Shown here: in pieces, positions 44,033 through 56,521 of the stretch | Numbering within the stretch: position 1 is the stretch's first letter | Layout of the letters: each line of letters starts with the position of its first letter | Assembly (NCBI GenBank): GCA_002110485.1 | Contig: MOWL01000070.1 | Location: 1 to 64,000 of the forward strand | Length of the DNA: 64,000 bases | Source: Emergomyces orientalis | Lineage: Eukaryota > Ascomycota > Eurotiomycetes > Onygenales > Ajellomycetaceae | Direction: 5' to 3' | Made by a program: the position numbers and the translations under genes | Notes under the pieces: model-generated | Seen by the model: only the letters and a program-made list of their open reading frames with translations | Told to the model about the DNA's origin: nothing | Database searches by the model: none

Positions 44033-45889
44033 GGAATCTTCTCTACCCATTCCTTCGAACGTTTCCACTTTTCCGGTTTATATATACACGGCTTAAAACC
44101 GTCCTGATTTACTCTACCAAATCTTACATATGAAGCTACCGCCTCCCCAAACCACTCTCTCCCACCATTCTCAGCTCCGCCGTAGAAGGGTACCGGGTTA
44201 TTCTATACATCCCATCGACGAAACGCGATTAGTGAAGGAAAGAAGAAGAGAAAAAGTTTTCCATTTTTCACCCGTTCGCGATATACATATTCTTAACATA
44301 ACATTGCCATACATACATGCATACATTCCTTCGTGTTTTCCATTCATCCCGCCAATCACCTCCCAAACAGATTCTGCCGCAAACTATTTCCTTTCGTTAT
44401 TCGATAAATTATCTTCCTCTCCTCCTCACTCGTTGTCATGTCTTTTTCTCTTTCAACTCGGAAACCGCCGCCTTTTTCCTTTTTGGTTTTGTTTTGTTTT
44501 GTTTGTGTGTGTGTGCGTGATCTCTAATGAGAATTTTCTCTTTTTCAACGGACAACGGCGGAGAGATGGGAGGGAAAGATAGACATTCTCTCCAACCACC
44601 AGAGTCCTTCGCCGATGATGATAGCGTTTCCTTTATTATTTGCTCTCCTCATTTTAATCTTAGGATACTATCTATCCATCCAGCTATCTATCTATCTAGC
44701 ATGGCGTTATTCCTGTTTTTATCTATATCGTTGGCGTGGCATCCTGGTCATTTTTATTTTTGCGGTTAATCCCTTTTTGTCATTTTTGTTTTCTTTTGCT
44801 TATTCTCTCTTCCACATTTTGCCCACCGCCTCTTACTTGGCCCCTATTGACGCGGGGAAGAGATTTGTCACTCTGATCCTAGCCACTCGTCTTTTGTTTC
44901 ATGCCCTCTCTTATCTTATGTGCGTTTTCTGCTTTTTCTTCAATTTTTTCCCCTCCCTTCTCCTTTCTGACTCGAAATACCAAGATACCGCAGTCTGTTG
45001 GAAATAAAGAGGAAAAAAACATCCAAAAAGAAGAAAAAATTCATACATATACATCCATCCATCCTCCCTTGGGCCATCCATAAATTCAACCCATGTGACA
45101 TTAATATAACAAATAACACACTGGCAAAGCGAGTCAGCGAATTGTCTCTCAATTTAGGTCCCTTCACACTTCAAGCGTTACCTGCGTTTCTCTTTCTTTT
45201 TTTTTCTTTTTCTTTTTTTTTTTTTTTTTAATTGGTTAGATACTTTTTTATTTTATATATATTTACGGGAATATAATATATCTATGTGTAATTACCGCGT
45301 GAGCCGACTTTCCTCGCCGCCCCTTTTTGACGTCAATACAAAATCTTATATGGAAACTAAACAATCACTTAAGGTAACCTAAGGTACCTATCTACCTGGG
45401 TACAGGACTTCCTTCTACAAATATATATATGCATATATATTACAACTCGCTAGGATGTAGTTAAACCAATTTCATCTTTACTTATCCTTTGAAAAATAAT
45501 ATAAATATACATACATACAGTTTCATGGTCTGTCTCAGACCGAAAATGGACGGCGCCAAGCCCTTCCGCGTGCTGAAAACCGCCATCATCCATTAATACT
45601 TAGGTATGTAGCCCTCCGTAGGTAATAATACACAGACCTTAAAAACATATTTAATTTACAGTACCCGAGTTGTATACAATGGGAATGTGTCAAGCGGTGT
45701 TGTTCTTCTTTCTTTTTCTTTTTTCTTTTTCTTCTTCGTTCCCCTCATCACATTGTTTTGGAATCAACAAATCGTTTACCTTAGGTAAATTATAACTATT
45801 CCTGCTACGCTGCTTATATATCTATATATAATCTACCTAGGGACAAGATGACGCGGTCTTGAAACCTCAGAGGCGGCAGGCGGGAAACA

Positions 45890-45910
45890 GGATGGGATGG
45901 GATGGGATGA
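45890..45910 (+). repeat. GGGAT pentanucleotide array
   Basis: Four tandem GGGAT-like units with three GGG runs. It is a short simple repeat, too short for a telomere tract. Confidence 0.7.
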
Positions 45911-46778
45911 GCGCGAAAAACAATAAACATACGGGGTTGTGTGAGAGTTTTTTGGTCTTAGATGTTCCTATTTGAGTTTATCACCCAAAAAAAAAAAAAC
46001 CAGGTTAATTCTTTACTTTTCTTTAGGCCCTTTTCTTCTTCTTTCCCTTCTTTCAGCGTATTGATCTTTTACAGATCTGAAGATGGACGTATCATATTTT
46101 TACCTTCCGGAGATATTTGAGAAATGTTATAAGCTGGGAAGCTTTTTGGAGTAATGGCTTCGTGATTCGTGGGATTGTGGGCAAACTCCCGAGTACCTTT
46201 AGATATTTTTGGGTTTCTTTTCTTTTCTTTTTGTTTCGTTTCGCTTCTTTTTTTTCTTGTTTTTGTTTTCTTTCTGCTTTTTGCGCTGCATTTGGATATT
46301 GGAGAACGACATTTGACAAGATGGTTTGGGAAACCTAAGTAAAGGGGGAAAAGAGTCGTCGATATGGTTTCAATATTACTTTTATGGTTGACATGATTCA
46401 AGTAACATCCTTGGGATAAAGTGGTTATGCCATTCTCTCGTTTTTGTTTGGTTTCTTTGTGGGAGGCGAGGGGTAAACGGAGGCAGGGGAAGGGCTGAGA
46501 AGAAGTGTCCAAGAGTCAGTCTCCCCCGTAGAATACCGGAGGATGCATGTCGTTTGGCACCATGGTTTTATCTATCTTTGTATACGGAGTGTACTAAATC
46601 AAATATGTACTACTGTACAACTACCATCAAGGCTGTTGGGGGAACATCTGAGCCTGGGAAAATTTCCCAGGATACCACATTGGCACTAGTTATGGGGGTA
46701 TCAATGGTAGAGCAACATGAGACCAGCTTGAGGCAGAGAGGTCTGCAGCTAAAGTGAATGTATCAACAGCACGCTTAC

Positions 46779-47010
46779 GTTCCTGTTGATCCTCTCTTTT
46801 CTGTCCTCTATTATTTGCTGCGCCATGTCATGCCAATTTGATTCAAAGAAAGGAATGGGCACAATCAGCAGCGGGCCCTCAATATGGGAATCCTTTTCTT
46901 GAGGAGCTTTTAGAAACGCCTGAAGGTGGCCCATCCCCTGCCGCATGCCTGAGGCCATAACGACCCCAAAACTAGTACGTCTACTCCTCTCAGGACGTCC
47001 TCTCTCAATC
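46779..47010 (-). other. Exon-like open segment, unrecognised
   Basis: On minus, an AG acceptor at 47012-47011 (TTAGCAG) opens a frame that runs to a strong donor GTAAGC at 46778. The segment reads ERGRPERSRRTSFGVVMASG, then MGHLQAFLKAP and LLIVPIPFFESNWHDMAQQI, then IEDRKERINRN. Composition and splice signals are those of a real internal exon, but I cannot name the family or find the neighbouring exons with confidence. It may belong to a decayed gene. Confidence 0.35.
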
Positions 47011-50000
47011 CTGCTAATTAACGACTTCAGACTAGATTGTATTTAGATGGCGCTCTCTTTACTCTTGATATATGAACCCTTTTTACACCATTGCACTGGA
47101 TCCTCCCGCAGTTGTGGGACGCGGGAAATTACTGTCGTTGTCGCAAACTTGGTGTAGGGTAGGGAGGGCTGCGACAATTCCCCCTTTTTCGTCTTTTCCA
47201 TTGAAATGGTTCTTTACTCTGGCATGCTTGACCCACATGGATCGCAGGGACCAACAGTCTTATCGCTGCTGTTCGTCACTTTTTTTGATGCCATGTATAT
47301 TTTATTGACCCAATGGAATGTCAACCTCATACCTACCCAATCGACACCTCTGAGTGATGCTTTACAGGGTCTTCCTCTTACCTACTCACACTACGCCGCC
47401 GATAACTCGACAATTGGGCTATACATAATTAGGCCGTTTCCTGACCCTGGGGCTGAGTGGCTGGTTGGACAGTGCTGAATGAGGGCGCGGAAAGCAACCT
47501 GGCCAACAACGTTCTTCCTCGCAGCGTTAATACTAAATTTCACACTATCACTTTTGAAACAATCCATCTATTTTTTTTCGCGCCTGAGATCGATTCTCCC
47601 GCTGTATTCATGTTGAAGATACGAAACCATACCAACAAGACACCATTTTGATCGAGCCAACCACAATAAAAACCAAGATAAATAACACCCAGTAACTGAT
47701 GATACCTGGTATTGTACTGTATGGGCATTTCTCTGAAAGCAACCCCAAGTCTAGCGCCAAAATCGACCATCTGCCCCAAGCAGACATCTGTGGACCTTTC
47801 AATCTCCTCCACCCGCGCCGGAACGTCTTCCACCCGCATTTAGCGTCAAAACCAACCAATGGAAGCATCAACTAAAACAAGCTTCTTGGGGGTTGAAAGA
47901 GTGGGTGTGGCGGCGAATCGAACGTTGTTCTTTGTTCACGCTTCGATACTCTGACGATTTCGACTAATTTAATCCCTCTTGTCTTCTCTTTGATGGCTCC
48001 TTTCGGTAATCGGTCCGAGGCAGATATTTTCCAGGGTTAAAAGATTCTTGTATGGTGTATTTTATTATTCTAGAGAAAAAGAGTAAACGGGTCTTCCAAA
48101 GCATATCGATTACTTGAAAAAAAGTGGATTATCGTGGACGACCTGTCACTGCTGTCAGAGCCCTACCATACATGGGACGGCAAGTTTGCCGCGTCTTGTG
48201 CCTGTGCCCTCGTTGGAAGACCAAGCTTCAGAGCAAGGACTGTGGTGTGGCGGTAGAGCAGTTTGACAGCAGCTTTGACCCAGATTTGTCGGACGTTTCA
48301 ACGTAGCACTACTTCCCTCCTCCATGCTTTTACGATTCTGATTCCTCACCCTTTTCAATGCTAATTCTGACCTGTAGGGAAATCCCAAGCACAACGTAAC
48401 CTGGAATTTCCGGCTAGGGCGGGCCGATGAGCGCACGAAAGGCTGGGCCAATCAGCTGGCGTGGATGAAGTTTCCCACGTTAGATTCGTCCGCCGCTCAC
48501 AACAGATTCTGTTGTTTCAATTTCCGCTCCATTGTGTTACTAGCCACCGTGTCCAGGAGCGTCATAGAGGAACAAAAGAGAAATATCCCACTAAGGTGAT
48601 GCAGTTATCCGATTGGCGTATTTATCGGATGGATTACGGAGCTGGTAGTGGAAACCTTGATATTTGGAAAAGACATGCCAGAACACTTCGAAAAGGAGCA
48701 AAAGATTATCAGTGCGTGGTGTTTGGGCAAAACAATGGACTGATGCGGAACAGCTGATCAATCGGAATTCCCCATGGGCTCCCGGTGACGACGCCTTCGC
48801 TGCACGAATGCAGGGGGTGTATTTATACACTATGTGATTCAGAGGAAGCTCTTAGTTCCAAAAGTTTGTTGCTTTTTATATTACTTTCCCAATGCAGTTT
48901 GTTTGCTGCAACAAGAGCTTCCGTGACGGCACGCACCTTTCTTCTAACATATCTACGAATTGGAAATATGCCATCAAGTTGGCGGAACGTTAAGGAAGAA
49001 GCTCCTGTGGCCATAGCCGCATAATCTCAATTGCTGATTACTTGTAGGACGCGATAATATCTCCATGCTGCTACGTTGAACAGGCGAATGAGGATATTTT
49101 TGAGGTACTAAGTTTTAATAAAGGGTGCGTAAATTAACCAGCTTCTCGGACTCGAAGCAGGCTATATTTATAGATGCCAATACTGAGCGACATGGAGAAC
49201 GAGGACACCACGTACCCCTTTGGTTCAAGCCTTACCCCCTGGGTTGTTTTGAAATCCCGAATATGTTCTTGATTTTCATTCTATCAGTGAATAGAACATT
49301 CAGTTTTGCTCTGATACTTTTTGCCTTTTGATTTGCATGTACATATTACAGAAAACGTGGGCTGGGCAAGGTGCTAGTGTCTCTAGACATTTTCGAATAT
49401 CTTTTGCAAGACCAAATTACCTCGTGATCATTGGCACTGCGGCTTCAACCAAGCCATTCAATACGACATCCACTGGAGAAGTAATATAATACATCGCGAA
49501 ATCAAATCTTCTCTGGAAACCTTTTCACCTTTTCCTCTCTAGGCTTTGGCAGTCCAAACCCGCTGAAATTATTTATCCTTGCAGCTCATCAATAGTTCTG
49601 TTTGCCAAAGTGAGCCAAGCTGGTAGGTACGCAGATCTATTCCGCTCATTACCTCAGTCGCTCTATTTTTTCTTCTTCTTTTTCCTTTTTCATTCTTGTT
49701 GTTGGGAGGGAGATTACGTCTTTGGTTGTTTGGTTGCTTTTATTGGTTTAAGTCTAATTAACCTTTGCCTGGCGTTGCGCTCGGCCCTACGACACATTAA
49801 ACTTCCTGAACCTCGCCGAAGTTGTTCTCTGGTTTGTGGCGTGTTTTGGAATCTCTACTGAGCTTCGCAACCATCTCCTGCCATTCAGCTCAGCTCATAC
49901 AATTGAGAAACTCCTCGATTTGATATTCACATACTATGTGGCTGTTCATCAAAGGCCTGTGTGCCACGCTGGTATGGGAGCTGTGTTGTGGCTCTTAATA

Positions 50001-50287
50001 TAAATCTGCAAAGCTCTGCACCGCAATCTGATACCCTCCAAAGCATGTACCACGATGAGAGATTGCTGAAGAAATGCAGGGATCACACCCACATATCCAC
50101 AAGATGAGGAATGCTGGGGAAAGAGTTTAAATGTCGGCCAGCTCCCCCTCGCCTAACCTCACAGAAGGAAGTAGGATTTATTATGCGCTTCATCAGAGGC
50201 TGGTGTGTGTAAATTTGCAGATGAGGATGCCAAAAGTTCAACCAGAACTAATGGATTGAGAGATCCACAGAATTGAGAAGAGCATAC
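47011..50287. other. Gene desert, about 3.3 kb
   Basis: Composition is like unique DNA, with CpG present. There are small frames on both strands (for example 47540-47838 minus, 48461-48757 plus) but no domain I can name. A 73-codon open stretch without its own start reads GNPKHNVTWNFRLGRADERT (about 48378-48595, plus) behind an acceptor-like CCTGTAG. These could be eroded exons. Confidence 0.4.
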
Positions 50288-50455
50288 CTTTTTCATCCTC
50301 CCGTGCCATCGTGTTCAGGCCCATGAGGGCTGGCTGAGAATCACTCCGGGAAAACACCATGTTGAACAGCACACCCATCATGATGAAGGACAGCAAATGC
50401 GCGGAAACCGAGTCAGCTGATGGCTCTTCCCATAAAATGGGGTAAATTCCCACCC
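50288..50455 (-). other. Exon-like open segment, unrecognised
   Basis: On minus, acceptor TACAG (50457-50456) and donor GTATGC (50287) bound 168 nt that read IYPILWEEPSADSVSAHLLS, then FIMMGVLFNMVFSRSDSQ and PALMGLNTMAREDEK. Both splice sites fit the window's other introns. No family is recognised, and flanking exons are not found. Confidence 0.35.
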
Positions 50456-50539
50456 CTGTACTGGACAGTTGACGGACTTGTGTACGGGTTTATGTTTAAT
50501 TTCTGCTTAAGAGACAACAATTACCACTGCTTTCTTACC

Positions 50540-51400
50540 CATACTGAATAATTCGCAACGATAGCGATTGTCCAGATAGGAATGACTGCTAATCTGCTAC
50601 TCAACGATGGCAGAGTCAAGGAGTACGATGGGCTGGCGCGTCATATCGCTTGCAGGCCCTTGACGACAACTCCGGCAATGCTCAAAATTTTGTGATTGGT
50701 GATAACGAAGTCTGTCTACGACGATCTAGTGGTAACGGGGATGTATACTGCTCCAACTGTGACTCATGGAGCCTATCTGCCATCATGCAGACGAAATCTG
50801 GGCTTCCGGTTTAAACAATCTTCTGAACTGGGGTTAAAACACGAAGGAGGTCGAGAAATATGCTTTTTTCTGGGTAACAGTCGCAAGCTATTGGCAAAAG
50901 CCCCAGTTTCAAGGACGTTGCTGTCGACGGGGATGCTGTATATCAGCTTCAGACGTATGGCAGCTGGCGCCGCCTTGACATTAATGGCCAAATTTTCCAG
51001 AACGCTGGAACAATCTCCTTGAACAGGAATTGGCGACAACGACTCGCACCTCCATGGAGCAGATTGCAGTAGGCGAAGAAGGAGCCCTCAAGCGTTGCCA
51101 AAATGGTGGGATTTATCAACACGTTGATGGAACTTCATTTAAAGTTACTGGAGACCTTGCCAACCACCGAATTACAGCGGCAAAATTCCTAATTTGAGTG
51201 ACAACTAAGGGGACCATCAGCCGTTTAGTTTTCAAAGACACAACATGGCCAATGCCGCAACCACCGAACGGATGACACACTACAACAGTTCCACCTGCGA
51301 CAGTGTATGACGAAAAATATACAGACGCCTCGGAAACTTGGCTCAATCGGTAATGGTGCGGCCGGTCAAAGTCACTTAATAAAGGGTACATATGTTTTAC
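50540..51400 (+). other. Possible relic of a beta-propeller (tectonin-like) gene
   Basis: On plus, several frames separated by stops carry short stretches that look like the strands of a lectin-type propeller: NFVIGDNEVCLRRSSGNGDV (about 50685-50745), FKDVAVDGDAVYQLQTYGSW (about 50910-50970), and EQIAVGEEGALKRCQNGGIY with VTGDLANHRITAA (about 51057-51175). The recurring pattern of I-A-V-G/D-x-x-x-x-L/Y-x-Q-x-x-x-G-x-W/I is like tectonin repeats. Stops and frame changes prevent a clean model. This is a weak call based on pattern only. Confidence 0.25.
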
Positions 51401-51794
51401 TTTCCCTTGCCATCATTGCTCCTTTTAATTCTTAAGCCCTTCTTGTTTGCAGTCGCCCTTACCACAGCACTTGCGGATGGCTTTATCCACTTCAAGATTG
51501 AATTCAAGATTGCTTAGGGGACAAGCCATTTAAGGGGGCTTGCTACAGGAGCAATACATCAGAGTTAATTAGATATATGAAAAACGGCACCGTCAATGCC
51601 TGTATCCCCTATAACACGGCTCCAGAACAGCGAATACTGACTGGATAGCATCAAGGCTCCATGGGCTCAGACACAGCCCCAATGGTGCCATGAGAACGCG
51701 GAATAGTCAATCCAGGCACTGACAACCGTGGGAGGGTTGGGAGAGTACACCCTTACAGACTAGACTTATCTCTCGGCCACCTCTGACGTTTAAA

Positions 51795-52083
51795 ATGGAC
51801 CAAAAGTGGACAGACAAAGGTGATGATCCGCTCCTTATGCCAGCTCATCTCTCAGTGAGCGACGAGTCTCCGTTTGCAGATGTATTTGCACAATGGCTTG
51901 GTCGGCAAAGAGGGCCAGGCTGTCGTCATTATGCTTATGAACAGCAGATTTATGCGGGTGCGTCGTTAACCCAACCAGGTATGTAAGCCGGGGATTTGTC
52001 TCAGCAAGACCTGATAGCGGCGCAAATGACTTCTCTTTCCAGATTATTTACCTAGGTATTGCCATCATATCCGCATGGAGTAA
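51795..52083 (+). CDS. Putative small two-exon gene, 74 aa
   Basis: ATG 51795 opens a 184-nt exon (MDQKWTDKGDDPLLMPAHLS ... SLTQP) ending at a consensus donor GTATGT. After a 64-nt intron with acceptor TTTCCAG (52041-52042), exon 52043-52083 adds DYLPRYCHHIRME and a TAA stop. Both splice sites are good and the length of the intron is typical. There is no signal peptide, membrane segment or known domain, and the protein is rich in Asp, Gln and aromatic residues. It stands alone in a desert between relic segments, so it may be a lineage-specific small protein or another relic exon. Confidence 0.35.
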
Positions 52084-55000
52084 TCGATGTGGCCTTGGGC
52101 GTGGTTTGCTTGAATTTCTATCCTCGGTTTTTGATCCGTTTTGATGAGCTATTTGAAGGGACCATTCTCTGGTTTCTTTTTCTCCTTTTTTTTTTATGCC
52201 TCTTCGGTGTGATCTTCCCTGTGAAGGACCACCCTTGAAGCTGTCCGTTAGTTATTAAGAGATCATCGTGTTGAAGGTGAAGCCTAACTTTACCCGAGCT
52301 ATGTACATGTACAGTACATACAAACGTATAAAGCTCCAGGCTTAACTATTATTACTGTATTCCGGACACCAGCATATCTGGAAAGCTATCAAACCTAGAC
52401 GTCGAAGGACTTACGACCTCGGGATCTCTCTGTGAAAAACAAATTCTCAAAATTCTCCCACGAGACGGAACCGTCCGAATCCCTAAGTACTACCGAATTA
52501 ATCACCCTTGACTATCGAAAAGAAAGCAAACCCCGAAAACCCATGAGTCTGTCGTTTACACAAAGACGACACGAGGAATCAGGCATGAAATGTGGGGCCT
52601 TGCCTATTGATGAAGTAGCAGCAGTTCCCTGATCCATGATCCGTGAGATAAATGGAACAGCAAAATCCAGAGATCTTCTTCCCCTCTTTAACAATCATCA
52701 TAATTTACTTTCCATGTAAAAGATGTCAGCAGCACAATTTGCTCTTTTGGCACGCAGTACAATGAGCACAACAACCGATACAGAAACAAGAGAGAGAAAA
52801 TCACGACCGTGCCCCAATCGGGAAAAAATATTACTGTTGGTTCGAATTTTGAGTAAACAATCGATTTTACCCTTCAGCTTCCTCCTCTTTGAGGTCGTGC
52901 GGTTCACGGATGAGACAACACATATCGAAGTGAAACTGACAAATGATGTTTTGGCCTCCAATTCTCAATTGACCTAGCAGGTTAACTCGCAAATAGTCGG
53001 CAATGTCGAGTACATGCACGAAGCACTAATACCAACAGTTCAAGAGTCCCCGCACTGCAAACTACGGGTGCGTAGGTGTACGGGGTTTGGTAGGTGGGGT
53101 CAATATACAGAGTACACTAAGCGACTGTTTCTGACTGCACAACCCGTTTCGGGACATCAATCAGCACACATGCGAGCAATCTGGATTTACTTTTCGAGCC
53201 TTTTTTGGTTTTCTTGAAGGGCGTCACTACTCAAATGCCGGGGAACTCAATCTCACGCTTGATGATCGTCATGATCAATGTTTCTGGAGTCTTTAGCGAA
53301 AGTAGCTTTAAAGATGTAGAATACTCAAAGATGGGTGGATCAGCGAAATGGTCACTTTGTTCTTGTGACGTTATCCCACGCTTGTCCCGAATAGTTCATG
53401 TAAACGAATGGATAATTACAGTCATAGATGAAGTTACAATGCATGACAGGCACAAGGGAGTGAGGTGACACGGGGAATGACTGGTTTTATACGTATTTCA
53501 GAGTATAACACCGTATGTCGCTCAGCTGCCCACTGTTTTCCCACATGGCTTGAAATATATGGATAAATACAAACGGATATGACAATACGCCAATGTATAT
53601 TTTGTATAATTAGCTCGCGGTACAAAATGCAAGCGGCTGGGCGGAGATCATTTTCTGCGGAGAACTGCTAGCCCCTGAGCCCAGCTAAGACTTCTGCAAG
53701 TAAACGCCCATCGACAGTTAAGTTAATACACAGAGTAATAAGTGCGGGCAGCACAATTGGGTTTGGCCGCTGGTTGCGGAGCCTCTCTATTAGGGTGGAT
53801 CTTCGTGGATTCACAGCAGTTGGTGCGTTGGCGGTCGAGAAGGTCGATTGAAGGCGACAGCTGAGCCCACGTTTGGCGGCTGAGATGCCCTGAATATTAA
53901 TGACCAAAATTAGAACTCCGTCGATCATTTAACAAGCTAACGAACCAATAAAGCTATGCGGGGAGAATTGTTTGCTTCTCTTGATGTTGATGTTTTTGAC
54001 GAGTTTCTTCAACCTACATGGTTTGCTTGTACAAAGACATCATCAACCTCTGGTTCCGCCAATGCTGACAGGAGTGGGCGATCTGCAACACCGTTTGAAA
54101 ATCCCTGGTTTGAATTGATGACTGAAGAACCCGGCCTTGCAATGATCGACGCGCGAAAATCTTTTTTCGTTGAAGTCAGGCTCGGGATATTGAACCGAAT
54201 GCCTCAAGGATACGTGTCGCACTCTGCCTGGAAACAAAGCCTTTCCCCTGGCTTCTGAGCCATTAGTTACCAGTCAATAATCCTGTGGTTATCTGCGGAA
54301 TAAGCTGCTATTTCTGCGAAGCGGCCAAATTAGAATGGCGAGTGTGCAATTTGCATCCCGTTCTCGAAATCCAGAGGTGGCGGTTCGGAAATGTTGTTGT
54401 GCTGCATTCTCCTTTCTCAATCAGCATGTTACGATATATGCACCTGGGTCAATTGCATACCAAGTCCCAGTGGTTATCAAAATTGAAACCTGTCTGTCCT
54501 GGGCACTTCTCCATCATTATGACGATGCAAACTAATACGATAGAATAACTGATTTTTCTTCTTTTCATTTCGTTTTTAGATGCTGAGCCATCATCCCTCT
54601 GTATCTCACATTTCGATAGAGGTTTCTAATTTACGCAGAATTTGGCTTCATTTTGTTGCCCTACTTTGTCTGGGTTGCTGTAAACACTCTACGTACATTA
54701 GCAGACAGGTTTCACTCTTAGTCCTGTTTCGCTTCAGAGCCAGCAGATAGTCAGTGAATATTCCTGATGGGGAAGAGAATAGCTGATGAGAAAGGATGAG
54801 AGAAGGGCCAACTTAGGATGAGACACGGAAGGCAGCCCGCCCACAACTATTTGAATCAAGATTCAGCTTTGATATCCTTCGCGCTAGTTTATCCAAAGTT
54901 TCTCATTTCTGTTCCTTCACATCATCTGCAAAGCACCAACCGTTCCAACAGGTTATTCTGGATCCCAAACCTCTCCCTGTTCCATTCCCTTGCAGCACCT

Positions 55001-55137
55001 GGTGATACTAGACTGAATAACATCGTTTCGCTACGAGATCAGGTATTTTTCGTGGTATTATCAAAATGCGCACGTTTTGTTCGTACGGGGTCGTTGGTAT
55101 CAGAATTCGGCCCTGGGGAAGAGAGTGCCATTTTGTA
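52084..55137. other. Gene desert, about 3 kb
   Basis: Small frames occur (52432-52632 and 52723-52977 plus, 53668-53928 minus, 53956-54258 plus), none with a recognisable domain. The stretch has ordinary composition and retains CpG. A GTACATGTAC palindrome lies near 52304. Confidence 0.4.
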
Positions 55138-55647
55138 TTATTGTTTGGTTGCAAGGAACTCGATTAGCTTTGAATCTCTCCACGTTTTGAAGAAAAAGTC
55201 CAGCCAGACTTTGATTGGAATACACGCCCGGGCTCTTTCATCACTCACCAAGCTCAATTGCATTTCCTTCAAAAGGCTTTCAAGGACAAACTTTAGCTCA
55301 TTGCATTTCCCGTTTGCCCTTTCCAATCCATCTCGGATTTCCTCAGTTTCCTGATAAAGGAGATTCAGTTCCTCCTTTTCCTTCTCGATTAGTAATAGCA
55401 ATCCCTGGCCTTGATCCCTTTCCGCAACTTGCGTTATATCTTGTAAGGCAATTTCCTTGAGTTTGAAATGCTCAGACAGCTCGATACATCTGTCGATACC
55501 CTGACGAGCCTGGATTCCAAATTTTTGAATACTGGTCACAATCAAATCTTCTAGCTCTACATTTTTTTCGATCCCGAACGGCCAAAAAAAAAAATTTACT
55601 GACCGACAGAGCATTGGAAAGTTAACTGGTATGAGCAAGATGTCCAC
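55138..55647 (-). CDS. Coiled-coil hypothetical protein (possibly a degraded or partial gene)
   Basis: Open for 169 codons on minus. After an unpromising N-terminus (MDILLIPVNFPMLCRSVNFF), the frame becomes helix-rich: IEKNVELEDLIVTSIQKFGI, IDRCIELSEHFKLKEIALQD, LLIEKEKEELNLLYQETEEI, GLERANGKCNELKFVLESLL. It has heptad spacing of Leu and Ile and ends KTWRDSKLIEFLATKQ. This predicts a long coiled coil. The true start may be an internal exon beginning near 55560: a GTCAGT donor and an ATGTAG acceptor flank the poly-T stretch there. The overlapping plus-strand frame (54818-55354) is less protein-like. Family and function unknown. Confidence 0.45.
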   Translation of the reverse strand: MDILLIPVNFPMLCRSVNFFFWPFGIEKNVELEDLIVTSIQKFGIQARQGIDRCIELSEHFKLKEIALQDITQVAERDQGQGLLLLIEKEKEELNLLYQETEEIRDGLERANGKCNELKFVLESLLKEMQLSLVSDERARACIPIKVWLDFFFKTWRDSKLIEFLATKQ

Positions 55648-56521
55648 AGGGAGGAGCGCGAAGGTCTCGGGTAAAAAGCTCGCAGAGCAACTGTGAGGTC
55701 AGTTGCAAGGTTCACTAGCCAAAAAATATAAATAAAATAAAATACTGTCTTCAGTTTTCTAAGAAAAGTCACAGGTAAGTCCCCTTGGTGTTATTCAGCC
55801 TGGTACTCTGTATTCACTTTTCTGCTCGTGGTTCGTCTCTTTCAATTTTCCTGGTTGCTAGAGCTTGTTTACTCTAGAAAAAATCGCCGATGCATTCTTA
55901 CTGCGAATCAAATATCGAGTACTTTGCTCGAAACTTAAGAGTTTCTGTGCGTGAAATGATTATAAGGGGGCATTATTTTTAAAAGTAAGATATTCCGAGG
56001 CTCCAATTATTCGCGCTATTACATGGGAACATCTCAGACAGTATGCTGGATCACTCTGTGAGATCAACCTCAACATGGCCCACAAGATAGCTCTCCATAT
56101 TGAAAGAGAAACTTTGGCAAGGAAAGCAACCTTCATCTGCCTTGTGACCTTGACTTGTGGATAAATCAAGAGAATATCTCCCTTTATCTTCCAAAAATGT
56201 TGAAAAGCATTCTTCCCAGGGCTTCAAACATCAGACTACTTTGCAGCCTTGATGTTGTGTTGCTAAGCCCCTCATATCAGACACGCTGATGCCTGGAGCT
56301 GGGCCTGGAGCTAATAAAAAAAATACGAGATATGGCTGAATTTGATGATCAGAGCGAACAATGCAGAGCTTGAAATATTACACATATATGGAAGAGCAGG
56401 GTGTTTATTTTTTCCTTGTATCTATATATTCAATATTTTGCTTCCCAATTTCACATTCTCGCTTTGAAACCTTCAGGCAATCTCTCTGATTACCAATTCC
56501 TATACAATACATTGCCCAGCC
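55648..56521. other. Intergenic, no gene seen
   Basis: This precedes the DUF6891-like gene. Short frames only. Confidence 0.45.

Larger units (their letters stand above)
43907..46778. other. Intergenic with simple repeats
   Basis: This starts with the 3' untranslated region of the 362-aa gene, including a CA/TA microsatellite. T-rich and CT-rich tracts follow. Open frames (44130-44582, 44615-45007, 46069-46512) are low complexity and lack domains. A GGGAT-like array lies at 45890-45910. CCTAAGGTACC words occur near 45375. Confidence 0.5.

Noticed and set aside
45890..45910. Telomere-like or functional G-quadruplex tract (GGGAT array)
   Set aside because: Only about four units and three GGG runs; it is not the fungal TTAGGG repeat and lies inside a chromosome region.
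49215..49240. tRNA B-box-like GGTTCAAGCC
   Set aside because: The flanking bases do not form a T stem and no A box or acceptor stem is found at the right distance. Similar GGTTCGA words near 18857 and 18926 fail for the same reason.
54818..55354. Plus-strand ORF of 178 codons
   Set aside because: It overlaps the coiled-coil frame on minus, is Ser/Leu-rich without a domain, and has no supporting splice signals.
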